Part shown: positions 38,501 through 50,171 of the stretch, piece by piece
Numbering within the stretch: position 1 is the stretch's first letter
Layout of the letters: the number at the start of each line of letters is the position of its first letter
Source of the DNA: Kudoa neothunni
Lineage: Eukaryota; Cnidaria
Length of the DNA: 64,000 nt
Direction: 5' to 3'
Assembly (NCBI GenBank): GCA_964304625.1
Contig: OZ199838.1
Location: forward strand, 9,424,001-9,488,000
Made by a program: the position numbers and the translations under genes
Notes under the pieces: generated by a model
The model's input: only the letters and a program-made list of their open reading frames with translations
The model's database searches: none
Told to the model about the DNA's origin: nothing

Positions 38501-38566
38501 CCGATCCGTTTATATTCACATAGAAAAGAATAGTTTAAATATATATGACAAATTTAATTATAATTT
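35523..38566. other. Intergenic upstream of the ASPP gene
   Basis: Promoter of the ASPP gene expected at the left edge. A short imperfect hairpin lies at 35751-35773 (CCTCTGCTGT/ACAGTAGAGG, 9 of 10 paired). An ATG at 36123 opens about 34 codons that look like a signal peptide followed by GTTGATTAA, but no following exon could be joined. Nothing else is supported. Confidence 0.35.
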
Positions 38567-38726
38567 GGAAGTGGTTATTGGTACGGTAAATAATTAGATA
38601 TAGCAGATTCGAAAAAATTAAATCTGTAACCAGCTTGTAAGTTGGGGTTGCTGAGATTAAAAAATCTCTTTGTACAAGTGGATATGTCATTTAGGATTAA
38701 ATTTTACCGTGCCAATAGCCTTTACC
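38567..38726. mobile_element. Mutator-like MITE
   Basis: A 160-bp element with inverted ends GGAAGTGGTTATTGGTACGG and, in complement, GGTAAAGGCTATTGGCACGG. It is flanked by a perfect 9-bp duplication TTATAATTT (38558-38566 and 38727-38735), the length typical of Mutator-like elements. Relatives: 49355-49598, about 45252-45495, and inside the two hAT family C copies. Confidence 0.85.
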
Positions 38727-38868
38727 TTATAATTTTGTAATAACGTTAATTAAGTGAAGAAGCGTCAATTTAGTTTTTAAATTTCCCAACTACTGAATCA
38801 TAATGAATTATCGTGCTTCTAATTAGGGAACCTTGTATCATTCAAAAAATATCCAAAACTCGATAGGG

Positions 38869-38949
38869 TTATTTAATAACAGCAGCCAAGTACTCTACAA
38901 CTATATATGGCACAGTAGCACCAGCAAATAACACCACAAGGAACAGACC
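38869..38949 (-). CDS. Candidate last exon of a small membrane protein
   Basis: After an AATTAG acceptor the minus strand reads GLFLVVLFAGATVPYIVVEY and then LAAVIK-stop, 26 residues containing one membrane-length hydrophobic stretch followed by a polar end. The shape is reminiscent of the C-terminus of cytochrome c oxidase subunit 7C, but the match is weak. No 5' exon could be joined with confidence: one donor (GTAAGC, 36-nt intron) fits in phase but the exon before it has no visible start. This could be chance. Confidence 0.25.
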   Translation of the reverse strand, partial: GLFLVVLFAGATVPYIVVEYLAAVIK

Positions 38950-39732
38950 CTAATTATAATTATGTGGAATAGCTGCATTGCTTACGATTGATTTATTCGT
39001 ATTTAAGTTACATACGATTTAAAAACAATATATTTCATGATAAATTCAACTTATACAGAATAAGCTTGGTTTAGCAATAAAACAGCCAATTACGTAAGGA
39101 TGCGCTACGTAAGAGTGGTGTTGCATTGTACTTAGTCAAGAATATTCGATAAGCCTAAAATGAATTGTCCATATTTATGAAACTCCAAATTAAAATTCAT
39201 CGGTTGCAACTCCTAGCACAAAAAACGGCCTATTGCTTCTAATCAATATCAACATAATCGAGGAAAAATGATAATTAATTAAATTTGACGGATAGTCTAT
39301 TTTGGCGATACGCAATCGTTGGTAAATAGAATGGTGTCTTCATTTTCAATACTGTTATAAGCAAGATCATGATCATAATATAGGACTTTATTGATTTGTT
39401 GGGTCTAAATATTAAGTTAAAAACGGCAGCTATAAAGCACTAACTTTAGATGATATAAAACAGATTTGATTGCAAAAAATTTCGGTTTTTAACACTTTTT
39501 CCGCCAAAGTTTTCAAATACCTAACTTTTATATCTTCTACAAACAATGAAATATATCAAAAAAGAATCAATCACATCGAACTTTTACTTGGAACGTGGAT
39601 TTTGGATTCATGTGATCCATACAATAGATGCAAGCTATACAAATGATTTCGAAGGGTGGTATTCTGTTGAACTTTATTATCTGGCTTTATTTGATATTCT
39701 ATCATTATACATTAAATGTAATAAATGCTTAT
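38950..39732. other. Intergenic downstream of TBCE
   Basis: No supported gene apart from the candidate exon listed above. AATAAA on the minus strand at 39691-39686 is the likely TBCE poly(A) signal. Overlapping plus-strand frames at 39546-39873 are antisense to the TBCE 3' end. Confidence 0.45.
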
Positions 39733-41550
39733 TTAGTTAGCTATATGAATGTCACTTTTGGAGAGAGTTTCAAAGTGTTTTTTGCTGCTGTCAAAACAAC
39801 AGGAGCCATCCAATTGGTAGGTTTCCATACGATTTTTAATGAACCAAATCTCGGCGTTTCTACGCTCTTTTAAGTCGATCTATTCATTTATTAAAAAATT
39901 CTATCACCAATCGGCATTAAAAATACAGTAGATAGATTTAATTTTTGAAGTTTAGGGAAAAATGCGATGATTTCACACCACATTTTATCAAAATTATCAT
40001 CATTCCCGCCTAAACATTGAAATTGAGTGAAATCGCTAACAGGCAAACCAACTTCTATAAAGTAGAGGATTCCCATTCAAACGAAGATCTGCCAACGATT
40101 TTAACTCGGAAAGTTGAATGATATCCTGGAGCTAATTTAATATTGAATTGTGTTGAACTAAAATACAATAAATAATAGTTACTGTGTTGAAAACATTTTC
40201 ACACAAATTGAGACATTCAAGAGAAGGGAAATATTGATTCATCGAGTTTTCATCGTTACAATCTATCAGTTTCGTTAACAATATTTTGTAGATTATACTT
40301 TACTGGAAATTTGGATGGCTTTAATTCGATTTTCTCGTAGTATTAAGGTTTTCAAGCTAGAATAAGTCCTGAAAAATAAAAAATATCACGTTTACTTTGG
40401 TATCGCTGCCAACGGCTCAACTAATTCCCAATCGTCAAGTTTATTACCACTCAAATCAAGAAAAATCAGATTTTTGTACAGGCTGATATTGGAAATTCTG
40501 AAAATGAATAAAATTTGGACATCACACATAAAACCTACTTTACACAAGCGATTTCACAATGACCCAAAATCAACTCTTCCACAGCAGTGAAACATTGCAT
40601 TAATTTTTCAACCTTTAAGATATGATGACTTATTTTAAAATATAAACAAAAATATACATCATTCCAATCTATATTTATCATTTCACATAAAATCAAACAC
40701 CTCACCGTGTGGTTTTTATGCTTGGTAGAATTCAGTGTGTTGAAATTTAGAAAGTTTTTACTATTTTAAACGTCATTCAAACACTGTAATAACACACAAT
40801 ATATCACCTTAGATTTAAGTGGTTAAGCTTTTGACATCCTTCGATAATGGCAAAAACATCGTCGAAATTAGTCAAAAGATTGTAACCTAGGTTTAGTTGT
40901 TCTAATTGGGGCAACGAATTCGCTAGCGCTAACGGTCTGTTTGAAGAACAGCTATTAATACCAAGTGCATCCACATTGATAAAATTTTTCGAGGAAATAT
41001 TCCTAAACGAAATGAGGAATGATTGGTGCAATCTCATTTATGTAGGGAGAGTACAGATAATCATCGATTTTTTCTTCAATTCCAACCATTTCTACTTGCA
41101 CATATCGTCGAGCAACTCCAGCGGGATTGAAAATATTCATATCAGTTGTTTGATTGTTAACTTTAGAGTAGCGATGAATAAGAGCTTCTTCGACTGTGAT
41201 TCCAAACGTGACTTTTTCTGGTTTGATAAATGACCCACAACCAGGATTGCATTCGAAATAAACTTTTCCATTGTAATTGCCATTGTGTTTTCCTCTTCTT
41301 TTGTTATCCCATTCAACACCCAAATATGTGCCTAATTAAGATTTAAAAATATTTGTAATAATCTAATTATTATTTCATATTTCGAAAATAGTTTAATGTG
41401 GTAAAAATCTCGATAGGTATCATAAAGCAAAATTAATCTCACGCTATTATTACTTTCCATTCCATCAACTTTCCCCACAAATTTAACAAGACCTCTACAT
41501 CCATCGTAGAAGCAATATTTATCGAGATAATCGCTATACTGATTTTCCAT
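39733..41550 (-). CDS. TBCE: Tubulin-specific chaperone E, without the C-terminal ubiquitin-like domain
   Basis: Eleven exons on the minus strand: 41550-41454, 41331-41055, 41002-40808, 40760-40706, 40612-40539, 40497-40396, 40356-40304, 40262-40183, 40131-40053, 40009-39927, 39879-39733; introns 39-122 nt; 413 residues. An N-terminal CAP-Gly domain contains YLGVEWDNKRRGKHNG and GSFIKPEKVTFG. A leucine-rich-repeat domain follows: LPQLEQLNLGYNLLTNF, FLDLSGNKLDDWELV, LKTLILRENRI, SLECLNLCENVF, LKSLADLRLNGNPLLYR, ending LNLSTIDLKERRNAEIW. TBCE with TBCD and TBCC releases native alpha/beta-tubulin dimers in the cytosol. The vertebrate protein has about 110 further residues ending in a ubiquitin-like domain; here a stop and a poly(A) signal follow. 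The start used is the first in-frame ATG before the CAP-Gly domain. Confidence 0.92.
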
Positions 41551-44157
41551 TAGTACAGAATCCACGCTTGCGCTCACGCGGCCACATTAAATTTTTGTTT
41601 TTTATTACAAAATTTTGATTAATTCGCGCATAAATTCTAATTTAACTTCAATATTTCGTAGGTTACCACAGTTCTTTGAAAAAGTTGGCGGTATAACAAG
41701 AGTGTGTGTATATGCGCATGCGGTTTTCTTTGACATGGGTTAAAGTTTTATGTTCTATTTAAAATTATTTCAGCTAAACTTGTATTATAAAATTATCTTA
41801 TAAGGATAAGAAAATAATTAAGGGTAATTCAAACGGTAAAATACGTTCAACACCGGAGTAATATTAAATCAAGCCTTAAAAGGTAACCGTGGCCTCCACG
41901 AGCCGCCTTTCTATTATTTGTTTATAAATTTTTTGGTTAAACTGGTTATATTCTGTGTAATTTCACCAGAATTTCATATACTTTTAAAAAAATATTACCG
42001 ATTGACTGATGTAATGAAATTAGTTAAATTAGTAATGAAAATACACACCATATAACAATTATTACAACAAAATAATGAAGAGATGGACGCGCAGAGCTCA
42101 ACGTTAGCTTTAAGGATTAACTAATAAAATGTGAGATTTACTTGATACGAAAACAACGTTATGATGTCTGATTTCCGGTATCTCCGGCGGATTAAGAACA
42201 TATAATTAATGCTATTTTTTAACATAAATTTGAGAAATTAATTATTTAGATAATCATAAAATTAATAGTTTAGATCTTAAGAGATATTATACTTAAATAG
42301 TATCATTGTTATCTCGATCTTGAGGAAATCATTACTTGAAGAAAACCTGTTTAATCAACAATATTAATCAAGAGGAACGGACGAATAAAAGTTGGATTGT
42401 ATAAGTCGTGAGTGAGTAGTTTTTATGCAATAGTCATTAATCTTCGTTTGGATTCAACTGAACAACCCTATAATAAATGGATTATAAAATAAATTTATTC
42501 TCCGAAAATTTTATGTCTTTTTTACTATTTCAATTAGAAATATGTTCTAAGTGGGGGATTTACTCGTATTATATCTATATCAAACGGAGGAGATATAAGA
42601 TATAATCAACGTTGTTTTTGTGTACGTGCTTGCTTGTGGATAGTTATATTGGTAAGTATAAAAGAATCAATGCTGGGGTTTCTGTAATTGAATCTAAACT
42701 AGTTTTCCATTTGATTTAATTTTTGAATATTTTAAATTAAATGAATGTACTATTTTATGCATATTTACCTAAAGTGATAAATAAATTTATTTATTAGAGA
42801 TAGAAGTGGTTATAAACGTCGTATTCTTCGTCTGCTTTCTGATTTAAATTTTAAAAGGCTTATTTAACATAGTAGAAATAAATATAAACATAAAATAATT
42901 AAATTTATTGTTATTTAGTAATTTATAAATTTTAAGTTGGTAGCCGAAATATTTATATAACAATCACTGAATATATTATTATAAAAATTAGTTTGTTTCC
43001 TAAATTCAAACATCTAATGGAAAAATTCAAAAAATTTTGTGGTATGTTGGCATAATATACATGTTAGGGTTTTTTTGTCGTACTGAAGAATTTTTGTCAC
43101 AAACAGCTTTTGAGTAACCGTTATCCAAAGAAAAAATTATGAATCTTTTTTATAAATTCTGGTTGATATTACCTATAATTAGTCTTTCTATATAGTATAT
43201 AATTTTATACTGAAACTTTTGAAGTGTAGAATCCTTAACAAGAATAGCTGATTTATCAGGCGCACAGAATTTAGCATTAGAGCAAAAAAATATAACTGAT
43301 TAATGTAAACTCATCTTAATTTATCATTTTTATAAACAGTTTAATTTCTGTAGAGATCCACTCTATTTATTTATTATTATCTTATTTTTGCATTTCGTGA
43401 AAAAATATTTAGGTGTTGGTTTGAGTAAACTTACTTTCGTTATGACCCAGTTTATTAACAAGTTTCTCGGATAGAGAAATTCTTATTATTTCAGACTATA
43501 AAATACTGTTGCCTTTAAAAATAAAAGATATTTTTTCAAAGTCAATTAGCCATGAAGATCATGTCAGTAACAATGGAAATTAAATCTAAGAACAGTTTCA
43601 TAGTTTTTTACCTCCATTGATAAGATCGATTTGCACGTCTTTTCAGCCTATGAATTTTCTGATTAACATTATACCTAAACGTTTAATTCATCTGACGCAA
43701 AAATACAATTTCAGTTTATTACTGCTCTCAGTTTTAAAAGATAACGAATTATGTCTTATTCTTAGGATCTAGCATTAGGATTATTCGATGAGTAGAAGAT
43801 GCATAATTCAAGGCCTGTTGATCATTGTGAAAACTCCAAAATGATATATACCGCGTGGAATTAGACAAATAGAAAGGCGTAAATATATTATCAAGGTTAA
43901 CAATGAGAACCTTTTAGTATTTTATTTGTACCTTCTCCTCAGAGTTTATTGTTTTTTACTCTGAGAACTAAAATAAACCTTTATTTAATAAAATTACTTA
44001 CTTTGTTGTCTCCTCTTAACTAATAAATATTTCAAATAATAAAACTTTGATAGATTTTATTTTAATAAGCTTCCTAATTTTGAAAAATGGAACTTATTGA
44101 GTAGGGGGCAATGCGCTGTAGTATCTTAAATTAGTCTGACAGCGAATTAACTCGACC
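41551..44157. other. Intergenic upstream of TBCE
   Basis: No firm gene. On the minus strand at about 42075-42205 an ATG opens MFLIRRRYRKSDIITLF..., and after a 34-nt GT...AAAG gap a hydrophobic tail of about 27 residues follows; two frames are equally open there, so it was not called. A GTAAGT donor-like site lies at 42652. The rest is AT-rich. Confidence 0.3.
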
Positions 44158-44338
44158 TTAATAAAATTTACCGTAAGTAAATTTAATCTTATAATTCGAA
44201 TTAAATCGCCGAGCGCCCAAGAAATAGACTCCGAAACCTTCAAAGCTAACGGCTAACGCGAAAAATTGACCAACGACGACAGAAACTGGATTCCTTGTTG
44301 AATAAGGCTTACTTTGGACATTGTAGGCGGTAAGATAA
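44158..44338 (-). CDS. Candidate 3' exon of an unidentified membrane protein
   Basis: After a CATTAG acceptor the minus strand holds 60 codons to a TAA: YLTAYNVQSKPYSTRNPVSV, then a hydrophobic segment VVVGQFFALAVSFEGFGVYF, then a basic tail LGARRFNSNYKIKFTYGKFY. A single membrane span near the C-terminus is likely. A consensus GTAAGT donor lies just upstream at 44363, but the implied intron is only 25 nt, shorter than any firm intron in this window, and the exon before it cannot be fixed. The family is not recognised. Confidence 0.3.
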
Positions 44339-44620
44339 CTAATGATTATTTTATATGACTTACCTATGAGATAGGCTTGTGGAGACGCTTTAATGTAAAA
44401 CGAACAAAGATCAAAGGTTTTGATTAAAAAGCACAGTAATAATAAGATATCATTATTTTGTGTTATGTTAAGGTTTTACAATTAGTATATAGTCTTAAAA
44501 TATAAATATTTTAAAAACAGGATCAAATTTTTAAATGGAATAAGTATGGTTACTTCAGAAAAAGCCATAAAATAATTATTTTAAACAAACACTATGATTA
44601 AATATTTAATCGATGCCAAA

Positions 44621-45242
44621 TACGCTCCAACCTCGATTATCTGGAAAATTTGGGAAGAGCTATTTTCTTTCCGGATAGCGAGGTTACGGTTAATCGAACA
44701 TAATCAATGTCATATGCGTGCAAATTTTCTACTTAAATGATTTTTTACTTGATTAATAGACAATTTTTACCAATAATTAAGTAGAATAGTTTAACTTCTT
44801 CGATTTGAATTAAAAATATTGGCATATCTATTAGTTAAGAATATGGGGACTTAAAAGGAAAACAGTACATCATTATGTAGGAAAAACACGTCTACAAAGG
44901 AGTAATCCATTTTTTTTAAATAATCAGTTATTAATTTTAGTTTAATATACATACATGCATATGGTCAGATATAATACAACTTAATAAAAGAACTGAATGT
45001 CTAATTTAAGTTTTAAAGAAAAATTTATGAATAATTTACTTAGAAATATTTTTGTTTTAAATATTGCATTGGCATATACGCTACATTGTATATTTCGAAC
45101 GGTGGCGGGTGGTGCTTTTATCCGGAATTATGATTAAATAGTTGTCCCGGTTTCTGCATAATCGAGCATTTGTTCACACCTAATTTCAATAATATCCAAA
45201 TAAAATTTAAAATATCTTCCGGATAATCGAGGTTCGGCTGTA
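44621..45242. mobile_element. pogo-like MITE
   Basis: The left end TACGCTCCAACCTCGATTAT and the right end (complement) TACAGCCGAACCTCGATTAT are inverted copies of the common pogo/Tigger terminus; both begin with the TA target. There are further internal inverted copies of TTATCCGG-type sequence. No transposase. Confidence 0.75.
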
Positions 45243-45251
45243 TTTAATTGG

Positions 45252-45495
45252 GTCGAAGCTACCGGTCGGGTAAATTATAATCCTAACCCTAACCAGCATG
45301 TTCGCATTAGTCATATTTTTTTAAATCCCCCCAACTGTTACTCACAAACTGTATATGAGATTTAATTTGTTAGAATTGTTACATTTAATTATTTATGTCC
45401 CGCTGCTTCGCTAATAGGGGCCAGAAATAATTTTAATGTGGTCAAAACTAGTGACAGCTCCATATCATTTACCGTACCAATAACCGCTTTCATTT
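45252..45495. mobile_element. Mutator-like MITE, decayed copy
   Basis: The right end TTTACCGTACCAATAACCGC is the complement of the terminus at 38567; the left end is degraded (AAGCTACCGGTCGGGTAAAT). The interior matches the insert in the hAT family C elements. It sits directly next to the pogo-like MITE. Confidence 0.55.
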
Positions 45496-45637
45496 GATTG
45501 TCTGGCACCTAATACAATTGATAACACGTCCTCTTTAGTATAATGTCACTTCCATCGCAAATGTACGCTCAAAACAAATGAATCTTTAATCGAGCAATTT
45601 TTTATGCCATTTAATTAGCACTATTATAAAATAATAA

Positions 45638-45741
45638 TACAGTACAACCTCGGACTTCGACCATAATCCGTTCTAGAAATGTGTTCGAACTCGAAAGTGT
45701 TTGACTCAAAATTTTTGGTCGAATTCCAAGGTTGCACTGTA
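45638..45741. mobile_element. 104-bp TA-flanked MITE
   Basis: The ends TACAGTACAACCTCGG and (complement) TACAGTGCAACCTTGG are inverted repeats with TA at both borders. The interior has GTTCGAACTCGAAA-type sequence typical of pogo/mariner MITEs. It is too short to code. Confidence 0.8.
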
Positions 45742-46057
45742 GTTACAATTAAAAAACCCAAACTTTTGCGATACTTGCATTTTAAAAACAGCGTAAAACA
45801 ATGGCGCCAAAAACAAACACACAATCAAATTGTAACCACGATACAAAATAAGTAGATTACTAAAGAAAAAGAATTCACTGTTATGGCATACACCCACAGA
45901 GATAACACTGAAGGAAAGGGTTCTACTCTAACAAATGTAGTAAATGAATGTAGTAATTGTTGTTGTACGCAGACGAAAGATGGCATCAACAAGAAGTATT
46001 TTGGGTAGACAAAGCAAATGGAAAAGAACAACTAACTAGCCGTGAATACAACTTTCA

Positions 46058-47405
46058 CTAGGAGAGTATTAGCTGTTGAAAGAGTGTTGATTGAAAAGCT
46101 TTATGATCACTAATACAGTCGTATTGTTTATCGGCATATTTTTTACGTATACTCTAAAAACCATAATAAAAATAAGCACAGCCACTTTCTAAAAGTCACC
46201 TTTAAATTCGATTTTTCGTTATGATGGACAAGGATGGCCATACGCTTGACATATTTCAATAGATATCGATCAGTATAAGTAGAATAGTGACATACACATT
46301 CGTTCTAAAGTGATTCACTTATGAATGGGTGTTACATGTGACAAATCTCACCCAGCTACAATCGTTCAATAGCTTGCTGGCAAGATTTAATGCTGCAGCA
46401 GCAAGAACCGAAGGTGGAACAGCAGACATTGACGAATTCAAAAGTGATATCTCGAGAAAATATTTTGCCATCTTATGTGTTCTGGATGTAGCCTAAAATC
46501 GAAAGTGTGTAGTGAATAAATATTCGCACCACAACAGCCAATCGCTATACTTCAATACTCTTGGAAAATCGCCTCAAATACTGCAATGGTATTGGTATAC
46601 CAACTGAAAAATCAAAAGTGGTCAACAAAGTTATTTCCATTTCTATAATCTGTTCCGCAGTATACGCTTTATTGGTGATATACACAAAATCAGCTATTTC
46701 AGGAAAAAACATCTCCTCATATTTAGCTGCAATAAGCATAGAGGTGACAGCCAATAGCTGCAACTCATTTCGGCGTATCACCACTCTCGATAGATACAGA
46801 TCCATAATGCGTACAGTGAGTTGGAGGGTTTCAGGTAGCATACGAAATCTATTCTGTACCTGTACCAACCAGTCCACCACTATGCTACGCATTTTTTCGG
46901 TAATATCATTCTGTATTGACATAAAATTGGGTTTGATGTAATAGGCTTTTTCCAACGAGAACAAATATCTATACACCTCGTTCACATAATCAGAATATTG
47001 AGTAAAGTCATCAGTATCATATTGATCAATATTGAATTGTTTTGAGTTGAAATCTGGTGGTACATAGTGTTGGATGGTTTTCTTGTGATATTGTCTTTTA
47101 GATTTGGTGTTGGTAACATGGGCAGTATTTCGATGTGGAACAATAGAATGTGATCTGTTTGTATTGAGATCGTGAAGGATATTGCGTTGTTGATAGGGAT
47201 TTAGCTTGGCATTGTTACCGATTTTACTACCACTCGTCAACGTTATGGTGTTACTGTTATTGGTAGTTTTAACGTTGTTGGTTGTGGTGATAGTGCCCCC
47301 AGTTACAACACCAATGCTGCCATTAGGGTTGTTACAGTTGGTAGCGGTCAACCCAGTTTTAAGATTCTCTACAAAATTATTTTCTCGTTGTTGTTGATAG
47401 AACAT
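46058..47405 (-). CDS. Cyclin B (G2/M cyclin)
   Basis: Four exons on the minus strand: 47405-46551, 46492-46352, 46304-46200, 46153-46058; introns 58, 47 and 46 nt; 398 residues. The N-terminus is Asn/Thr-rich; RNILHDLNT at residues 74-82 is close to the destruction box RxxLxxxxN but the expected final Asn is displaced by one. The cyclin core has MRSIVVDWLVQVQNRFRMLP, LAVTSMLIAAKYEEM (B-type), FVYITNKAYTAEQI, PIPLQYLRRFSK; the second cyclin fold runs through KMAKYFLEISLL, LAAAALNLASKLL, CHYSTYTD and KKYADKQY. It activates CDK1, the substrate of the CDC25 encoded at 21-23 kb. The promoter should lie just above 47405, where the DNA contains CA- and TG-rich runs. Confidence 0.95.
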
Positions 47406-49354
47406 TTTGGAGGAGATATTTTCATTGTGACTTTTAAATAAATTTGACTAAACACATCCACACTCATTATAACACAACCCATACGTAACACTCCAAAAAC
47501 ACATTATCTATCAATCTTATCACTCACAATCTAACCTATGATACCAACAACAATACCATAAGATATGTGTGTGATTGAATGATGTGTAATGTGGAGTGTG
47601 TTAAAATATAACGCCAAATTTACCATCAATTAACAACTTTATATCAATGGAAAATGTGTAGTGGTAATAAAACTATAAAAATCTGCCTTCCAAATGAATC
47701 CGACGGCCACCAATTTTTCAAATCAAGCGCTCAAATTGAAGGCGGTCTATTTAATAAAAAGGATTGCGCATATTATCCTGCTAAACACTAAGCTATTGCT
47801 ATATTACAGTTGTTCCAATGAAATTCATAAACTTTTAATTACATACGATAACAAACTATTATTCACTTTTGTTCTATCATAGATATAATAAGATTAATGG
47901 CAATTAAAGTTTATTTTGCCTACTTAAATCGAGATTTTTTTTAGATGTACGTATTAAATCGAACCCATCCCTTCTATGCCTGTTCAAATTCTATAGGAAA
48001 CATATTTTTCTTGATCGTATCCAACATTTGTGTATTCATGCTAATCGCTCTTTCTAATTTGCTTTAACAATTCAGTCGGTTCGATACTAATCGGATTATT
48101 TACACGCTTATGATTATGGCGCCATTCATTTATTCTAATTTCAAATAAGTGGAAAGGTTGTGTGTTATCGAATTTTCGTTTTATCACTAATTTCTGAATG
48201 TAAAACGGTGTAAATATGGCGATAATTTCGACTTTTCTACAGGTACATTTCTACCTGAGATCCATAAAGCGATTAATTCCTTTGTCATCGTGCGAACGTC
48301 GTATATCGTTAATCCGGTCAACTAATTGGTTTTAACCCGTAGTAACAACAATCAGGTTACATTGATCTATCCGTAGATGATCAAAGCGGCCCGTTAATGT
48401 TCATTAAACCTTTCATTATCTCCTATGATCTTTCGCTACTCCTACAGCTGTGCGTGACTTTAGTTGGCAGTTATGGCGCTGCCAACCAACTTCAATACCA
48501 TTTATTCATTCATCTATTCCACTGTGAATAGTCCGAACGTAGTTTATTTTGAAACATTATCATTGGGCTTATTTATTCCCCAAGTGGTAGCGATTATTTT
48601 AATACTTCAATTTGTTACGAATTTGGATTGAGCGACAGTTGTAAAGTTGCGGATGATGCGAGTAATGTTCCGTATTAGATTTTTGACGTTAATGCATGAG
48701 AATCAATGAAAGTTTTTATTTATGGAATAAAAAAAGTCCGTGTATTTTAAATTATGGTTAGTATGGTTAATGCAGATATTTTAAGCAGGTATAAGACCAT
48801 TCTCGATGAAATAACAATATTCTCTCGCACGTATTATTCATAGTATGATTCTGTTTTAATTAATAATTTTGATATGAGTGTATTTTATTTTTATAATTAT
48901 TCCAATAAAAACCTTATCTAAAAACTGAGCATTGTATGAAAATCGATGTGGCAATTTCACGTTAACATTGAACTATAATTATTCTTCTAAACAAGTGTTT
49001 CTCCATCTTTTTCTCTTGCAGTTCACATTTTGATATAAAAATTTCTTGACGCATCACACTATTTAAAACTTCTTACAACATTAACAAAAATTGTGTAATA
49101 ATTAGAAATTTAATCTATATAATAAAAATAGCGCTTGATTATGTAGATTAATAGATATAAAATATGGAACGAAAATGGTAAAAATCTCTGATGTACGATT
49201 TCAAATCATCTTCAATATTATGATGGTTTTTTGTAATTTTTTATCTTCCTCTTGTGGTAATTTGTAGTTGTTAGCATGTATTGAGGAGAACGGTAAAAAT
49301 GCAGAATAATAGCCGCACGTGTATTTATAATAAATGAAAGTTACAACTAATCAA
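47406..49354. other. Intergenic upstream of cyclin B, with ambiguous coding-like blocks
   Basis: The segment 47690-48350 has a higher GC content and several mutually exclusive open frames: on the plus strand an ATG at 47694 (62 codons) and another at 47945; on the minus strand at 48080-48320 a frame with RKFDNTQPFHLFEIRINEWR. Because three frames read equally well at some points, no gene is called. A perfect 8-bp hairpin is listed separately. Confidence 0.3.
48463..48486. repeat. Perfect hairpin
   Basis: GTTGGCAG, an 8-base loop and CTGCCAAC form a perfect stem in otherwise AT-rich DNA. It could be a structured RNA, a binding site for a dimeric factor, or a decayed transposon end. Confidence 0.5.
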
Positions 49355-49598
49355 GAAAGTGGTTATTGGCACGAATCATAATATCCAATTATGTGTAGTT
49401 TTGAATGCATTTAATTATTTTTGGTCCATGGTTGTAGTTTTTAATGAGCAGGAATAATTAAATACGACTGATTCTAGAAAATAAATTTAATACATCAACT
49501 GTAAATAGTTAAATAGGAGTTAATGCGATTAACAAGGTATGTGACGCCTGCGTGCGGGACATTAAGGATTAAAAATATCCATGCCAATAGCCACTGCC
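49355..49598. mobile_element. Mutator-like MITE, longer copy
   Basis: Ends GAAAGTGGTTATTGGCACGA and (complement) GGCAGTGGCTATTGGCATGG match the element at 38567-38726. Flanking 9-mers ACTAATCAA/CATAAATAA agree at 5 of 9, so the duplication is decayed. The 244-bp interior shares its TTATTTTTGG block with the insert in hAT family C. Confidence 0.7.
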
Positions 49599-49607
49599 CA
49601 TAAATAA

Positions 49608-50073
49608 AGTTCGAACATTTTTGTAAATTCATGTTCGGTTTGATGAATAATATTTTTTAATTGGTCGAAAAAATTATCAACCAACATTTGATCACATTAT
49701 AACAATCCGAGGAACATATAACTTAATGTGAGTGTTTCATTTTTGCGAATTAATCCTCAGTTAATTTATAATATGTTTAAGCACAGGCTGCCACAATTTT
49801 GCATTTTTACTAAAATAGTAGTTACAACACCAAATAAATATAATTTTTTATTTTGAAATAGAAATAGAATGAGTCAAAGATTTACTTTTAGAACTAAAAT
49901 TACTAATAAATGATCTATCTATCTATCTATATATAGTATGGCCAAAACTCCAGCGTAATCTTTTACTTTCAAGAGAGTTCGAGAAATTAAATTTTCGGGA
50001 TTTACCGATACCAAAAACGCGCCGTGCCTGCGCCGCGTGGGGTTTTAAGTTTGTGCGAATTTGACTATTAATC
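49608..50073. other. No gene recognised
   Basis: AT-rich spacer with a short TATC repeat at about 49913-49931. Confidence 0.4.
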
Positions 50074-50171
50074 GTCTAAATCAGGGATTCTCAGTCGTTT
50101 TTTTTCAAATTTACCCCTTTAACTTAGAAGAAAAATTCATATTTACTTTAAGGTTTTATATTGGTTTAGCT

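Noticed and set aside
38869-38949. Firm assignment as cytochrome c oxidase subunit 7C
   Set aside because: Only a loose resemblance of one hydrophobic exon; no 5' exon or conserved residues outside it, so it is left as an unnamed candidate.
40357-40395. A 27-nt intron in TBCE (donor at 40395, acceptor TTTTTCAG)
   Set aside because: Using the next acceptor (TTATTCTAG) gives a 39-nt intron and a better leucine-rich repeat, so the shorter version is unnecessary.
42075-42205. Small two-exon membrane protein on the minus strand
   Set aside because: Two different frames are equally open across the proposed splice, and the intron would be 34 nt with an AAAG acceptor; no homology.
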